60,756 nucleotides of DNA from contig JAISTR010000007.1 of NCBI GenBank assembly GCA_031272515.1, forward strand, positions 1 through 60,756, written 5' to 3'. The first letter of the stretch is position 1, and every line of letters starts with the position of its first letter. The notes below the pieces were generated by a model, which saw nothing but the letters and a program-made list of their open reading frames with translations, was not told the DNA's origin and did no database searches. Of the stretch, positions 20,991 through 30,774 are shown piece by piece. The translations under genes were made by a program, and so were the position numbers. The DNA is from Erysipelotrichaceae bacterium. GTDB lineage: Bacteria; Bacillota_I; Bacilli_A; Erysipelotrichales; Erysipelotrichaceae.

Positions 20991-21290
20991 GTGGTAAAGA
21001 TTTATTTGTTCTGTTCTGCGGGTATGTCCACATCCCTGCTGGTCACAAAAATGCAGAATGCAGCCAAAGCCCAGGGTATTGAAACCGAGATTGCGGCCTT
21101 CCCGGAAGCGAAAGCCGGAGAATTGGGGAAAGAGGCAGATGTTGTGCTCTTGGGACCCCAAGTTCGCCATCGCTTGAAAAAGATCCAGGAAGAATTGCCT
21201 GGCAAGCCGGTGATGCTGATTGATATGCGCGATTATGGCATGGTCAATGGCGAAAAGGTCTTGAAAACAGCTTTGGACTCTCTGAAATAA
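20991..21290 (+). CDS. PTS lactose/cellobiose-family EIIB
   Basis: A 99-residue cytoplasmic EIIB with the phospho-cysteine loop FCSAGMSTS (Cys8) and the later LLGPQVR motif. I prefer the GTG at 20991, since GGGAGAG is correctly spaced before it and family homology begins there; the in-frame ATG at 20973 overlaps the ribosome-site region. It passes phosphate to sugar moving through the EIIC at 21669. It is divergent from the deacetylase-sulfatase operon. Confidence 0.88.
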   Translation: MVKIYLFCSAGMSTSLLVTKMQNAAKAQGIETEIAAFPEAKAGELGKEADVVLLGPQVRHRLKKIQEELPGKPVMLIDMRDYGMVNGEKVLKTALDSLK

Positions 21291-21293
21291 GAA

Positions 21294-21317
21294 CCCGCTT
21301 TTGGTATCAAAAGCGGG
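21294..21317 (+). terminator. hairpin after EIIB gene
   Basis: Perfect ten-base arms (CCCGCTTTTG / CAAAAGCGGG) around GTAT begin three bases after the stop codon. The T run is weak and interrupted, so it may only lower expression of the downstream EIIC operon. Confidence 0.65.
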
Positions 21318-21428
21318 GACTCTTTGGTTTTTCTGCTTGCTGTTTAAATGACAGTCATTTTTTGTGTCGCTTGTCTTGATGGTTAAGATTCGAGTTTTGC
21401 GGCATACTGGATAAAGAGGTGATGGACT

Positions 21429-21650
21429 ATGATCTTGCTCAATATGCCTTTAAAAAGAAATGAAGTAAAAGCTTTCATCGAAACCCTGGACTTAGAAGGA
21501 CATCGCTATACCCTGAAAAAAGAAGAGGGGATGCGCTTTTACTATGAAGACAATCAGGAAGATGAAGAGAGCGGGGCGAAACTGTTAAAGAAGGCAATCA
21601 AAGGATTGCTGGGACCGGCTTATTATTTTGCGGTGGAAGTGGTGAAGTAA
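21429..21650 (+). CDS. small protein of unknown function between EIIB and EIIC
   Basis: A 73-residue protein, hydrophobic at the start (MILLNMPL) then highly charged, rich in Lys and Glu, with an acidic DNQEDEESG stretch near the middle. AGAGGTG precedes the ATG at fair spacing. The next gene begins 18 bases after its stop. I do not recognise a domain. Position suggests a small partner of the EIIB/EIIC/MupG system, but it could also be a chance frame. Confidence 0.55.
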   Translation: MILLNMPLKRNEVKAFIETLDLEGHRYTLKKEEGMRFYYEDNQEDEESGAKLLKKAIKGLLGPAYYFAVEVVK

Positions 21651-21668
21651 AGAAACAGAGGAGAAACT

Positions 21669-22955
21669 ATGAATCGTGTCCTTGATTTTTGCGAACGCAA
21701 AATCCTGCCGATTTTTGAAAAGCTGGGAAATCAGCGACACCTGGTCGCCATTTCCCAGGCTTTTGGTGCGACTTCCCCGTTTTTAATCACCGCTTCCTTC
21801 GCCATGTTGCTGACAATTTTCTCGCAGAATTTTTTGATTGGAAATGGCTTGGTTGCAGAGAACAACGGAATTCTCACTTTTGTTATTCTTTGCTCTAAAA
21901 CCATCTGGAAAGCCGTTATGGATTTATATGGTTTGGCCTTTGTGGCGGCGCTGGCCTATCACTTGTCACTCTCTTATAAAAAAGAGGTGCTTGGTCCCAT
22001 CCTGTGCGCGCTATTCAGTTGTATGATTTTTGTACCTGAAAGCACTTTAACCAGTCTTTCCCTCAGCTATTTCAGTGCCGTCCATCTCATCCCCTTAATC
22101 ATCATTACCTTAATCTCCACCACCGTCTTTTTGTTCTTTGTCAATCACAAGCTGAACATCAATCTGGGTGAAAACATTCCCCCCAATGTAATGGATTTTT
22201 TTCAAAACCTGCTGCCTGCTTTATGCACCGGTTTTTTGTTTGTGATGCTCAAAGAACTCTTGTTGATCCATGATATTGACCTATACAGTTTTCTATCACA
22301 ATATGCGACCACTCCGCTTTTGTCCTTATCCCAGTTTTTACCGGTGATTCTTTTGAACCTGTTTCTGGTACAGTTTATCTGGTACTTTGGTCTGCATGGT
22401 TCCACCATCATGAATATCTTAACGGACTATATTTTCAAATTGCCCTTGTTATTTAATATGTATTGGTTTAGCACCCAGCAGTTTGGCTTGACGACTCCCT
22501 ATATCTGGTCCAGTTCTGCCAACAGTGCCTTTGCCTTAATTGGGGGCAATGGCGCTACCCTGGGCTTGGTACTGGCTTTGAAATTCTTTGGGAAGAGTGA
22601 GCACGAAAAGCAGGTAGCCAAACAGGCTTTACCTTCCAGCATCTTTGAAATCAATGAGCCGGCTACCTTTGGCTTGCCGGTCATCCTGGATCAGGATTAT
22701 ATCATTCCCTTCCTATTTACCGCACCGCTCTGCTGTATTCTTCCCTATATTGCCATTACCCAGGGCTGGATGCCGGCGGTAATCATGGAATTGCCCTGGA
22801 TTACCCCACCGGTTCTCTATGGATTTCTGGCAACCGGAGGCAGCTTTATGGCGGTTTTGATTTCTCTTGTCAATATTGTCTTTGCGGGTTTATTTTGGGG
22901 CTACTTTGTCGTACGGAAACAAAAAATTTCAGTGAAGAAAGGAGAACAGACATGA
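21669..22955 (+). CDS. PTS lactose/cellobiose-family EIIC
   Basis: A 428-residue membrane permease with the family motif INEPATFGLP and FGLHGST near the substrate site, and about ten hydrophobic segments. An AGAGGAGAAAC ribosome site precedes the ATG. Its stop overlaps the start of the MupG-like gene (ATGA), tying transport to hydrolysis. EIIB at 20991 is the obvious partner; the EIIA at 24041 is convergent just beyond the operon. Confidence 0.92.
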   Translation: MNRVLDFCERKILPIFEKLGNQRHLVAISQAFGATSPFLITASFAMLLTIFSQNFLIGNGLVAENNGILTFVILCSKTIWKAVMDLYGLAFVAALAYHLSLSYKKEVLGPILCALFSCMIFVPESTLTSLSLSYFSAVHLIPLIIITLISTTVFLFFVNHKLNINLGENIPPNVMDFFQNLLPALCTGFLFVMLKELLLIHDIDLYSFLSQYATTPLLSLSQFLPVILLNLFLVQFIWYFGLHGSTIMNILTDYIFKLPLLFNMYWFSTQQFGLTTPYIWSSSANSAFALIGGNGATLGLVLALKFFGKSEHEKQVAKQALPSSIFEINEPATFGLPVILDQDYIIPFLFTAPLCCILPYIAITQGWMPAVIMELPWITPPVLYGFLATGGSFMAVLISLVNIVFAGLFWGYFVVRKQKISVKKGEQT

Positions 22956-24025
22956 TCGGCTTATCGATTTATCCGGATTTGTTGGGTTACCAAGACACGC
23001 TCGACTATTTACTCAAAGCCAAAGAGTTAGGCTACAAGCGGGTGTTTACCTGTCTGATTCATGTGAAGAACCTCGATGAGTACAAAAACACATTTCAAGG
23101 TATTACCAACTATACTCACGAAGCGGGGATGACGCTGATTGCGGATGTAGCCCCGGTTGTATTTGAAAGGCTGGGGCTTTGTTATGATGACCTTTCAGTA
23201 TTCAAAGAGCTGGGCTTGGATGGGATTCGTCTGGATTTGGGCTTTGGCGGTAAAAAGGAAGCGGAACTCTCCAGAGGGGACCACGGCTTGATTCTGGAGG
23301 TCAATGGCTCTGATGCCTCAAATTACATCGACCAGATCCTGGATCATAACCCAAACAAGCAAGTTCTTTGGACCTGCCACAACTTCTATCCGCAAGAGCA
23401 TACCGGCTTAAGCCTGGAATACTTCATCCAACAGTCCAAGCGCTTGAAGGCGTTGGGTTTAAAGACCGCTGCCTTTGTAACAAGCAGGCAGCCAAACACC
23501 GTCGGACCCTGGCCGTTTTCGGAAGGGCTGCCGACTTTGGAGATGCACCGGCATCTGCCGATTGACTTACAAGCCAGGCATCTGGTTGCAATGGGACTTG
23601 TCGATGATATCCTGATTGGCAATGCCTTTGCCAGCGATGAAGAATTACAAGCCCTGGCAAATGTCTCCAGTGACAAAATCGAAATCCGCTTGAGTGTACT
23701 CTCACATCTTAGCTCCAAGGAAAAAGCAATTCTCACTCAGGTACATAAGGTACGGGGAGACTTGAGCAGTGACGTCATACGCAGCCGCAGCCTGGGGGAA
23801 AATGCCGGGCCAGAGTTAAACATTGAACCACGGGAAAGCTATCCCCTGCACCGCGGGGATGTAGTAATCCTCAACAATGGCTATGGCCGCTATCAGGGAG
23901 AACTGCAAATCATTCTCAAAGATATGAACTATGATCCCAGGCGCAATCTGGTAGGTCACATCCCTTTGGAGGAACAGATTCTACTCGATTCCCTGGACTC
24001 ATTTAAATCATTCCGTTTTATTTAA
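22952..24025 (+). CDS. MupG-like 6-phospho-glycosidase (DUF871 family)
   Basis: A 357-residue protein of the DUF871 family. It starts MIGLSIYPDL, continues as a TIM barrel (residues 1 to about 235, with LDGIRLDLGFGG and TCHNFYPQEHTGLS), and ends in a small cyclophilin-like domain (from about 240, with RGDVVILNNGYGRYQGEL). The characterised member MupG hydrolyses MurNAc-6-phosphate-GlcNAc. The start overlaps the EIIC stop. No MurQ etherase is visible, so the substrate may be another phosphorylated amino-sugar disaccharide, consistent with the neighbouring ChbG and sulfatase. Confidence 0.85.
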   Translation: MIGLSIYPDLLGYQDTLDYLLKAKELGYKRVFTCLIHVKNLDEYKNTFQGITNYTHEAGMTLIADVAPVVFERLGLCYDDLSVFKELGLDGIRLDLGFGGKKEAELSRGDHGLILEVNGSDASNYIDQILDHNPNKQVLWTCHNFYPQEHTGLSLEYFIQQSKRLKALGLKTAAFVTSRQPNTVGPWPFSEGLPTLEMHRHLPIDLQARHLVAMGLVDDILIGNAFASDEELQALANVSSDKIEIRLSVLSHLSSKEKAILTQVHKVRGDLSSDVIRSRSLGENAGPELNIEPRESYPLHRGDVVILNNGYGRYQGELQIILKDMNYDPRRNLVGHIPLEEQILLDSLDSFKSFRFI

Positions 24026-24049
24026 AAGGCGCAAGCCTTTTTATTTTTT
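24024..24049 (+). terminator. rho-independent terminator after MupG-like gene
   Basis: AAAAGGC-GCAA-GCCTTTTT begins at the stop codon and runs into ATTTTTT. It overlaps the 3' end of the convergent EIIA gene. Confidence 0.8.
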
Positions 24050-24373
24050 ACTGAGTTGATCGATCTTTTCATACAGGGCGATGTGCTCTTCGCAAATCAA
24101 GCCAATGGTTTCTGTGGAAAGCAGCTGATCTTCCGCATGCATGAAAATCAAGGAGAAGGGCAAGTCTTCCCCATTGGCCTCCTTGGCCAATAAGTCCAGA
24201 TGCGAGTGCGCCGCCTCTGCGTAGAGCGCCTTCCCTTCTTCCAGGTGGGCTTTGGCTTGTTCGTACTTGCCCTCCTTGGCCAATTCCACCGCCTCCAGAT
24301 ACATGGATTTGGCGGTGCCGATTCCAGCAATCATTTGGAAGGCTAACATCTGCATTTCTTCTTTGACACTCAT
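24041..24373 (-). CDS. PTS lactose/cellobiose-family EIIA
   Basis: A 110-residue, all-helical cytoplasmic EIIA of the lactose/cellobiose type. The phospho-acceptor is His79 in MHAEDQLL. It is the last gene of the leftward deoC-GH1-EIIA operon, 11 bases after the GH1 stop. It is the only free-standing EIIA of this family in the window, while five EIIC and three EIIB modules of the family are present, so it is probably shared among them. Confidence 0.92.
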   Translation of the reverse strand: MSVKEEMQMLAFQMIAGIGTAKSMYLEAVELAKEGKYEQAKAHLEEGKALYAEAAHSHLDLLAKEANGEDLPFSLIFMHAEDQLLSTETIGLICEEHIALYEKIDQLSKK

Positions 24374-24384
24374 AGTCGTTCCTC

Positions 24385-26447
<2,063 letters not shown>

Positions 26448-26466
26448 AGAACACTCCTTTGCTTTC

Positions 26467-26581
26467 ATTATAAAGGAAACCAAAGTCAGCGCGGTTTATG
26501 ACTGCGGCACATTGAAAGCCATAAAAATCCATGAAGTCAAAAAAATCCAAAATCAAAAGTCTGCTGATTCTCCTTTATAAT
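26467..26581. promoter_or_regulatory. divergent promoters with GGCA-N7-AGCC element (deoC-GH1-EIIA / PfkB)
   Basis: Minus-strand TATAAT at 26472-26467 and plus-strand TATAAT at 26576-26581 face away from each other, both followed by AATGAAAGC and a ribosome site. The element GGCA-N7-AGCC (26506-26520), followed by AAAAATCCATGAAG, starts 70 bp before the rightward -10 and 48 bp before the leftward one. Similar elements occur at 30703 and 35386. Neither promoter has a good -35, which suggests an activator. Confidence 0.6.
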
Positions 26582-26600
26582 GAAAGCAGGAGGCAAGTGT

Positions 26601-27731
26601 ATGCGTAAAAAACATAAAACGATGGTAGCCGGACATCTTTGTTTGGATATCACCCCGGCTTTCTCTGGCCCAGGGGACCGCAAACTCTTTGACATCATCG
26701 GCCCGGGCAAGCAGGTTCTCACCGGTCCGGTGGACATTGCCACCGGCGGGGCAGTCGCCAATACCGGCTTGGCCATGAAGATTTTGGGTGAGGATGTGGT
26801 GTTGGTTGGAAAGATAGGCAAGGATGAATTTGGCGCTTTGATTAAAGGCATCTTGGATAAATATGATTGCGGCCAAACCCTGATAGAAGATCATCATGTG
26901 ACCTCCTCTTATTCTTTGGTTGTGGCTTTGCCAAACATCGACCGCTTCTTCTTTCATCATCCCGGAGCCAATGACCACTTTTGTTTAGCGGAAATAGAGG
27001 ACAGCCTGCTTCAGGATATCTCCCATTGTCATTTCGGCTATCCAACTTTGATGGCAGAAATCTACCGGGATCAGGGCGAGGGACTCAAACAGTTTTTCAA
27101 AAAGCTTCAAAAGCGGGGAATTACGACTTCCCTGGATACTTCGATGGTGGACTTTTTTAGTGAAGGCGGAAAAGCAGACTGGGAAGCATTTTTAAGCAAG
27201 GTGTTGCCTTTTGTGGATTTCTTTTTGCCAAGTGCGGAAGAGTTTTGCTGGATGATTGATAAAGTGCGCTATCAAGACTGGATCAAGCGCGCGGCAGGTG
27301 GGGACATGATGGAAGTGATTACTGAAGATGATGTTTCACCACTTGCTGATAAAATCCTGCAGCTGGGCGCAAAGGTTGCCTTGGTGAAGTGCGGGGTTTT
27401 GGGGCTGGTCGCAAAAACCGCCAATCAAGAAAAGATGGCAGGTCTATTATCCAAATACAATTTAAAAGAGGACTGGATCAAACAAAACGAATTCGAACCG
27501 AGCTACCATGTGGATCACATTGTTTCCGGCACGGGTGCCGGGGATACCGCCATCGCCGCTTTCTTGACAGGTGTGCTAAGAGGCGAAAGTCTATCTTCCT
27601 GCTTAAAGCTGGCAGCCGCAACCGGTGCCCTTTGTCTATCTGCCCCCGATGCTTTGGGGGGAATTGTGCCCTATAGTGAGGTCCAAAACAAAATTCAAGC
27701 CGGATGGAAAAAGAACAAGCCTGTATCATGA
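26601..27731 (+). CDS. PfkB-family carbohydrate kinase
   Basis: A 376-residue ribokinase-like sugar kinase. The N-terminal glycine motif GGAVANTGLAMKILG (from about residue 52) and the C-terminal GTGAGDTAIAAF (catalytic Asp) are clear. It is longer than usual for the family because of an insertion around residues 225-305. I chose the ATG at 26601, preceded by GCAGGAGG; the in-frame start at 26580 overlaps the -10 box. It shares its promoter region with the deoC-GH1-EIIA operon, so it probably phosphorylates a sugar released from the imported glycoside, such as the unphosphorylated aglycone sugar. Its 3' end overlaps the convergent gene by six bases. Confidence 0.88.
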   Translation: MRKKHKTMVAGHLCLDITPAFSGPGDRKLFDIIGPGKQVLTGPVDIATGGAVANTGLAMKILGEDVVLVGKIGKDEFGALIKGILDKYDCGQTLIEDHHVTSSYSLVVALPNIDRFFFHHPGANDHFCLAEIEDSLLQDISHCHFGYPTLMAEIYRDQGEGLKQFFKKLQKRGITTSLDTSMVDFFSEGGKADWEAFLSKVLPFVDFFLPSAEEFCWMIDKVRYQDWIKRAAGGDMMEVITEDDVSPLADKILQLGAKVALVKCGVLGLVAKTANQEKMAGLLSKYNLKEDWIKQNEFEPSYHVDHIVSGTGAGDTAIAAFLTGVLRGESLSSCLKLAAATGALCLSAPDALGGIVPYSEVQNKIQAGWKKNKPVS

Positions 27732-28211
27732 CTTGTTCTTTTTGTGTTTCTTGACCGTTTTTAAATCCTGCTTTTTATTGAGAATCATATCTTCGAGTTC
27801 CAATAACCCGATTTCCACCGCCTGGCGTCGGGAGCCAAAGTCAAACAGCAGCCGCACCCCATTGATGAGTTTCACCAAAAATTTCTTGCTTTTGTGCTTT
27901 TGCTCTACATCAACTCCGGTAAGGTTGTCCTCATAGGGAGTCAAGGTATAGGCGATATAGGAAGTTTCAGCCACCGAGTCGTAAGTCGTACAGAAATACT
28001 CATCCTGGCGATGATTGATGGTGACGGTTACCGGTACACTGCGCTTTTTCTTTTCATTGACGATGACTTTGCGCTGATAGGTAAAGCCATCCGGCAGATG
28101 CGCCCGGTCCAATTTCATCTGGGCATCGGTTTTGATGCTTGCCAAAGCAACATCCAGCATGGCGTTGTATAATTGTGCTCGTGAGACTTTGAGTACGACA
28201 TGTTGTTTCAT
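27726..28211 (-). CDS. DUF3284-like protein
   Basis: A 161-residue cytoplasmic protein, taken from the ATG at 28211 (MKQHVVLKVSRAQLYNAML). It looks like a START/SRPBCC-type fold of alternating strands (VPVTVTINHRQDEYFCTTYD, then TSYIAYTLTPYEDNLTGVDV) and ends in a lysine-rich tail. It resembles DUF3284 proteins found beside beta-glucoside PTS genes; I assign this by recall of pattern, not by search. The open frame extends to 28358, but that would cross the divergent HAD gene. Function unknown. Confidence 0.7.
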   Translation of the reverse strand: MKQHVVLKVSRAQLYNAMLDVALASIKTDAQMKLDRAHLPDGFTYQRKVIVNEKKKRSVPVTVTINHRQDEYFCTTYDSVAETSYIAYTLTPYEDNLTGVDVEQKHKSKKFLVKLINGVRLLFDFGSRRQAVEIGLLELEDMILNKKQDLKTVKKHKKNKS

Positions 28212-28259
28212 GACTTTAGTATCGCAAGTTGCACTGCGACTGTCAAGGAGATTAAAACG

Positions 28260-29057
28260 ATGAAACTGATTGCTGCAGACATGGATGGGACCCTGCTGGA
28301 TGTTAGTGGGAAATACAATCACAGATTGTTTCGCCAGGTATTGGACTTGGCGAAACAAAAGGGGGTTGCAATTGCGATTTGTACCGGCAATCAGGGTGTT
28401 TGGACGGATCTTCAGTTTTCAGAATATTTGGATGACTTGTGGATTTTGGCCGATGGGGGTGCGCGAATGCATTATCGGGATGAAATCACGTATTACTCAA
28501 GCATTTCGGAAGAACTCAGAAAAAACTTATTGCATAAAATTCTCTCGCTGCCATATCCGCTGGAATTGATTTTGTCCATTGGGGAACACTGTTATGTGCG
28601 CAAAGGGATTGATGAGAGTAAAACGAAGTACATTCTCAATCACTTCGATCAGCCTGTTGCCATCGATGACCTGTTAATGATAAAGGGGGATATATTGAAA
28701 TTCACAGGCTTTAGTGAAAGCCGCCAGGGACAAAAAATCGTGGAGGCTTTAAGTGAATTCAATGATTGCTTGGATATTGTTTCACCAGAAGGGTATTGGT
28801 TGGACATCACCCAGAAAGACGTGAGTAAAGGCAGTATCCTTACGCATCTGCAAGCCCGCTTAAACATCACAAAAGAAGAAACCGTGACCTTTGGGGATGG
28901 GCGCAATGACTTGACGATGTTTGCGGTGGCAGGCCTCAATATCGCGCCTTTAAGCGGAGAAAAAGAGGCGATGGAAGCAGCGGACTTCTTAATTGCCTCC
29001 AATGAAAATGACGGGGTACTAAAAGCAATGATGAAACTGTTAGAGATGAATGGCTGA
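28260..29057 (+). CDS. HAD-superfamily (Cof-type) sugar phosphatase
   Basis: A 265-residue HAD hydrolase of the Cof/IIB branch. Motif I is AADMDGTLLD (nucleophile Asp8), motif II CTGN, and motif IV FGDGRNDLTMF. Such enzymes remove phosphate from sugar phosphates and act as intracellular detoxifiers. An AAGGAGATT site precedes the ATG at 28260; the longer frame from 28200 has no ribosome site. It is divergent from the DUF3284-like gene and convergent with manA. Confidence 0.92.
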   Translation: MKLIAADMDGTLLDVSGKYNHRLFRQVLDLAKQKGVAIAICTGNQGVWTDLQFSEYLDDLWILADGGARMHYRDEITYYSSISEELRKNLLHKILSLPYPLELILSIGEHCYVRKGIDESKTKYILNHFDQPVAIDDLLMIKGDILKFTGFSESRQGQKIVEALSEFNDCLDIVSPEGYWLDITQKDVSKGSILTHLQARLNITKEETVTFGDGRNDLTMFAVAGLNIAPLSGEKEAMEAADFLIASNENDGVLKAMMKLLEMNG

Positions 29058-29065
29058 CAATTCAC

Positions 29066-29998
29066 CTATTCTGAGGTACAGCAGATTTCACCTTTGCCGG
29101 TGATTTCCAGCTTTTCAAGAAGAGGCGACACCAGAAAGCTGTCGCCTTTTTTTACGTTTGTTTGATTTACATTCAAACTGCCGCTGGAAACACTCATGCA
29201 GAGATAGCGGTTTAAATCAAGGGTAATGGTTCCATCGATTTGAAAGGATTCAATGGTGAAGTCCGAATCGGACCAGAAGGTGGTGCGGGTACCACCACCC
29301 AAGTCTTGGATAAGCGGCTTTGGCTGAATATCCGGAAAGTCAAAGCGAATCGATTCCATAGCTTCTTTTAAATGTAAGGGCCGTAACTTGCCGCTTGCAT
29401 CCAAACGGTTGTAATCATAGAAGCGATAAGTCACATCCGTCGCTTGTTGAACTTCATAGACTATGACATCCTTCTGCAGCGCATGCAACATCCCGGCAGG
29501 GATATATACAAAGTCTTTGGCAGCAATCGGTCGGGATACACAGATGTCATCCCAGCGACCCGCAGCCATTAAGGCTTGCAGTTCTTTAAGGTTGTTGGCT
29601 TTGGTGCCCATGATTAAATCGGCATCCACTGTGGCCTTTAAGAAGTACCAGGCTTCATTTTTGCCGGAGGGATAGCCGTGTTTTTTCGCGACTTCGTTAT
29701 TGGGATGCACCTGTACACTCAAGCGGTCCTGGGGGCCGACAAAGCCGATGATAAAAGGAAAGCGATTGTATTTTGATTGAAAGATTTCCGGATGCTTTTC
29801 AAACAAATCCTTCAAAGTTTGTCCCTGGTATTCTGAATTCAGGATTTCATTGGAACAGCCTTCTTTTTCTTGGCAACTAAAAGCCCAGAACTGACCGATA
29901 CCAAGAGGGAAGTCTTTAAAACCGAATTCGTTTTTTAAGGCGTCGATTCCCCATAAGGCAGCACGGGGAATCGGCTTGGTCAATAAGATGTCTTTCAT
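29066..29998 (-). CDS. manA: mannose-6-phosphate isomerase, class I
   Basis: A 310-residue cupin-fold isomerase that interconverts mannose-6-phosphate and fructose-6-phosphate with a bound zinc ion. The ligand segments QVHPNN and KNEAWY, then PAGMLHAL and the Arg-containing TDVTYRFYDYNR, are all present; the length is typical of Gram-positive ManA. The ATG overlaps the stop of the epimerase gene (ATGA). Its place in this sugar operon suggests that mannose-6-phosphate, or a close epimer, is released from the imported glycosides. Confidence 0.92.
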   Translation of the reverse strand: MKDILLTKPIPRAALWGIDALKNEFGFKDFPLGIGQFWAFSCQEKEGCSNEILNSEYQGQTLKDLFEKHPEIFQSKYNRFPFIIGFVGPQDRLSVQVHPNNEVAKKHGYPSGKNEAWYFLKATVDADLIMGTKANNLKELQALMAAGRWDDICVSRPIAAKDFVYIPAGMLHALQKDVIVYEVQQATDVTYRFYDYNRLDASGKLRPLHLKEAMESIRFDFPDIQPKPLIQDLGGGTRTTFWSDSDFTIESFQIDGTITLDLNRYLCMSVSSGSLNVNQTNVKKGDSFLVSPLLEKLEITGKGEICCTSE

Positions 29999-30639
29999 CG
30001 CAAGCCTGCTAGTGCCTCTTGGTAGCTTAAGCCATCGCGAAACAGGGCACTGGTTCCCAGTACAAAACCATCCACCCCGATGTTTGCGTATTTCTCAATT
30101 ACTGCTGGGGTGCAGTTGCCATCCAAGAAGATCGTATAGCCATAAGTGCTTTTTAGCTTCACCAGCTCTTTGATTTTCGGCTCGACAAAATCCAAAAATT
30201 TTTGTCCCGCAAAACCCGGGTGTACGCTCATGATTAACAGATCATCACAAAGCGGCAACATCTCCCTGACACTTTCCACGCTTTCCTCCGGATTGATGGC
30301 AATTCCCGGATGTACGCCTGCTTCCTTTATTTTCAATAGGGTCTTGGTCGGGAAAGCATCCGCTTTGGGATGAATGTAGATGATGTCACAGCCGGCCTTT
30401 ATAAACCAGTCAATTTTATCACCGGGATTTACCATCATCAAATGCGCATCCAGTGGTAGGCTGGTAAGGCTGCGAATGGCCTTGATATCCTGTAAACCCA
30501 AGGTCAAATTGGGTGTATACACACCATCCATGACGTCAATGTGAAACAGGTCAGAACCGGCTTTTTCCAAGGCTCTGACTTCTCTTTCCAGATTTCTAAA
30601 ATCTGCGCACATCATGGAGGGACTCAATAATCGTTTCAT
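29995..30639 (-). CDS. AlsE/Rpe-family ketose-phosphate 3-epimerase, AlsE-like
   Basis: A 214-residue TIM-barrel epimerase. Metal and catalytic segments FHIDVMDG, DAHLMM, MSVHPGFAGQKF and FLDGN are visible. Details such as the opening SPSMMCAD, IYIHPKAD, LDGNC in place of the usual VDGG, and GTSALF resemble D-allulose-6-phosphate 3-epimerase (AlsE) more than housekeeping Rpe. AlsE turns allulose-6-phosphate into fructose-6-phosphate. I chose the ATG at 30639 (GGGGG ribosome site); a start at 30663 overlaps the TATAAT box. The gene is divergent from a GH1 gene through a shared regulatory element. Confidence 0.82.
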   Translation of the reverse strand: MKRLLSPSMMCADFRNLEREVRALEKAGSDLFHIDVMDGVYTPNLTLGLQDIKAIRSLTSLPLDAHLMMVNPGDKIDWFIKAGCDIIYIHPKADAFPTKTLLKIKEAGVHPGIAINPEESVESVREMLPLCDDLLIMSVHPGFAGQKFLDFVEPKIKELVKLKSTYGYTIFLDGNCTPAVIEKYANIGVDGFVLGTSALFRDGLSYQEALAGLR

Positions 30640-30661
30640 AAGGTACCCCCGTTCTGCTTTC

Positions 30662-30757
30662 ATTATACATGTTTCTATCCATTGAAATGAAACAGGAAAA
30701 ATGGCATATAGAGTGCCGGAAAAATCAATGAAGAAAAGCCGATTGCCCTTTTACAAT
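30662..30757. promoter_or_regulatory. divergent promoters with GGCA-N7-TGCC element (alsE-like-manA / GH1-EIIB-HAD)
   Basis: Minus-strand TATAAT (30667-30662) and plus-strand TACAAT (30752-30757). The central element is GGAAAAAT, GGCA-N7-TGCC (30703-30717), GGAAAAAT. GGCA starts 49 bp before the rightward -10, and the mirrored arm lies 50 bp before the leftward -10. The -35 regions are poor. One bound activator could serve both directions. Confidence 0.62.
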
Positions 30758-30774
30758 GATAGCAGGAGGGGACT

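Noticed and set aside
22952-24025. Full MurNAc-6-phosphate recycling pathway
   Set aside because: The MupG-like enzyme is present but I found no MurQ etherase and no glucose-family MurP permease beside it, so only a related amino-sugar role is claimed.
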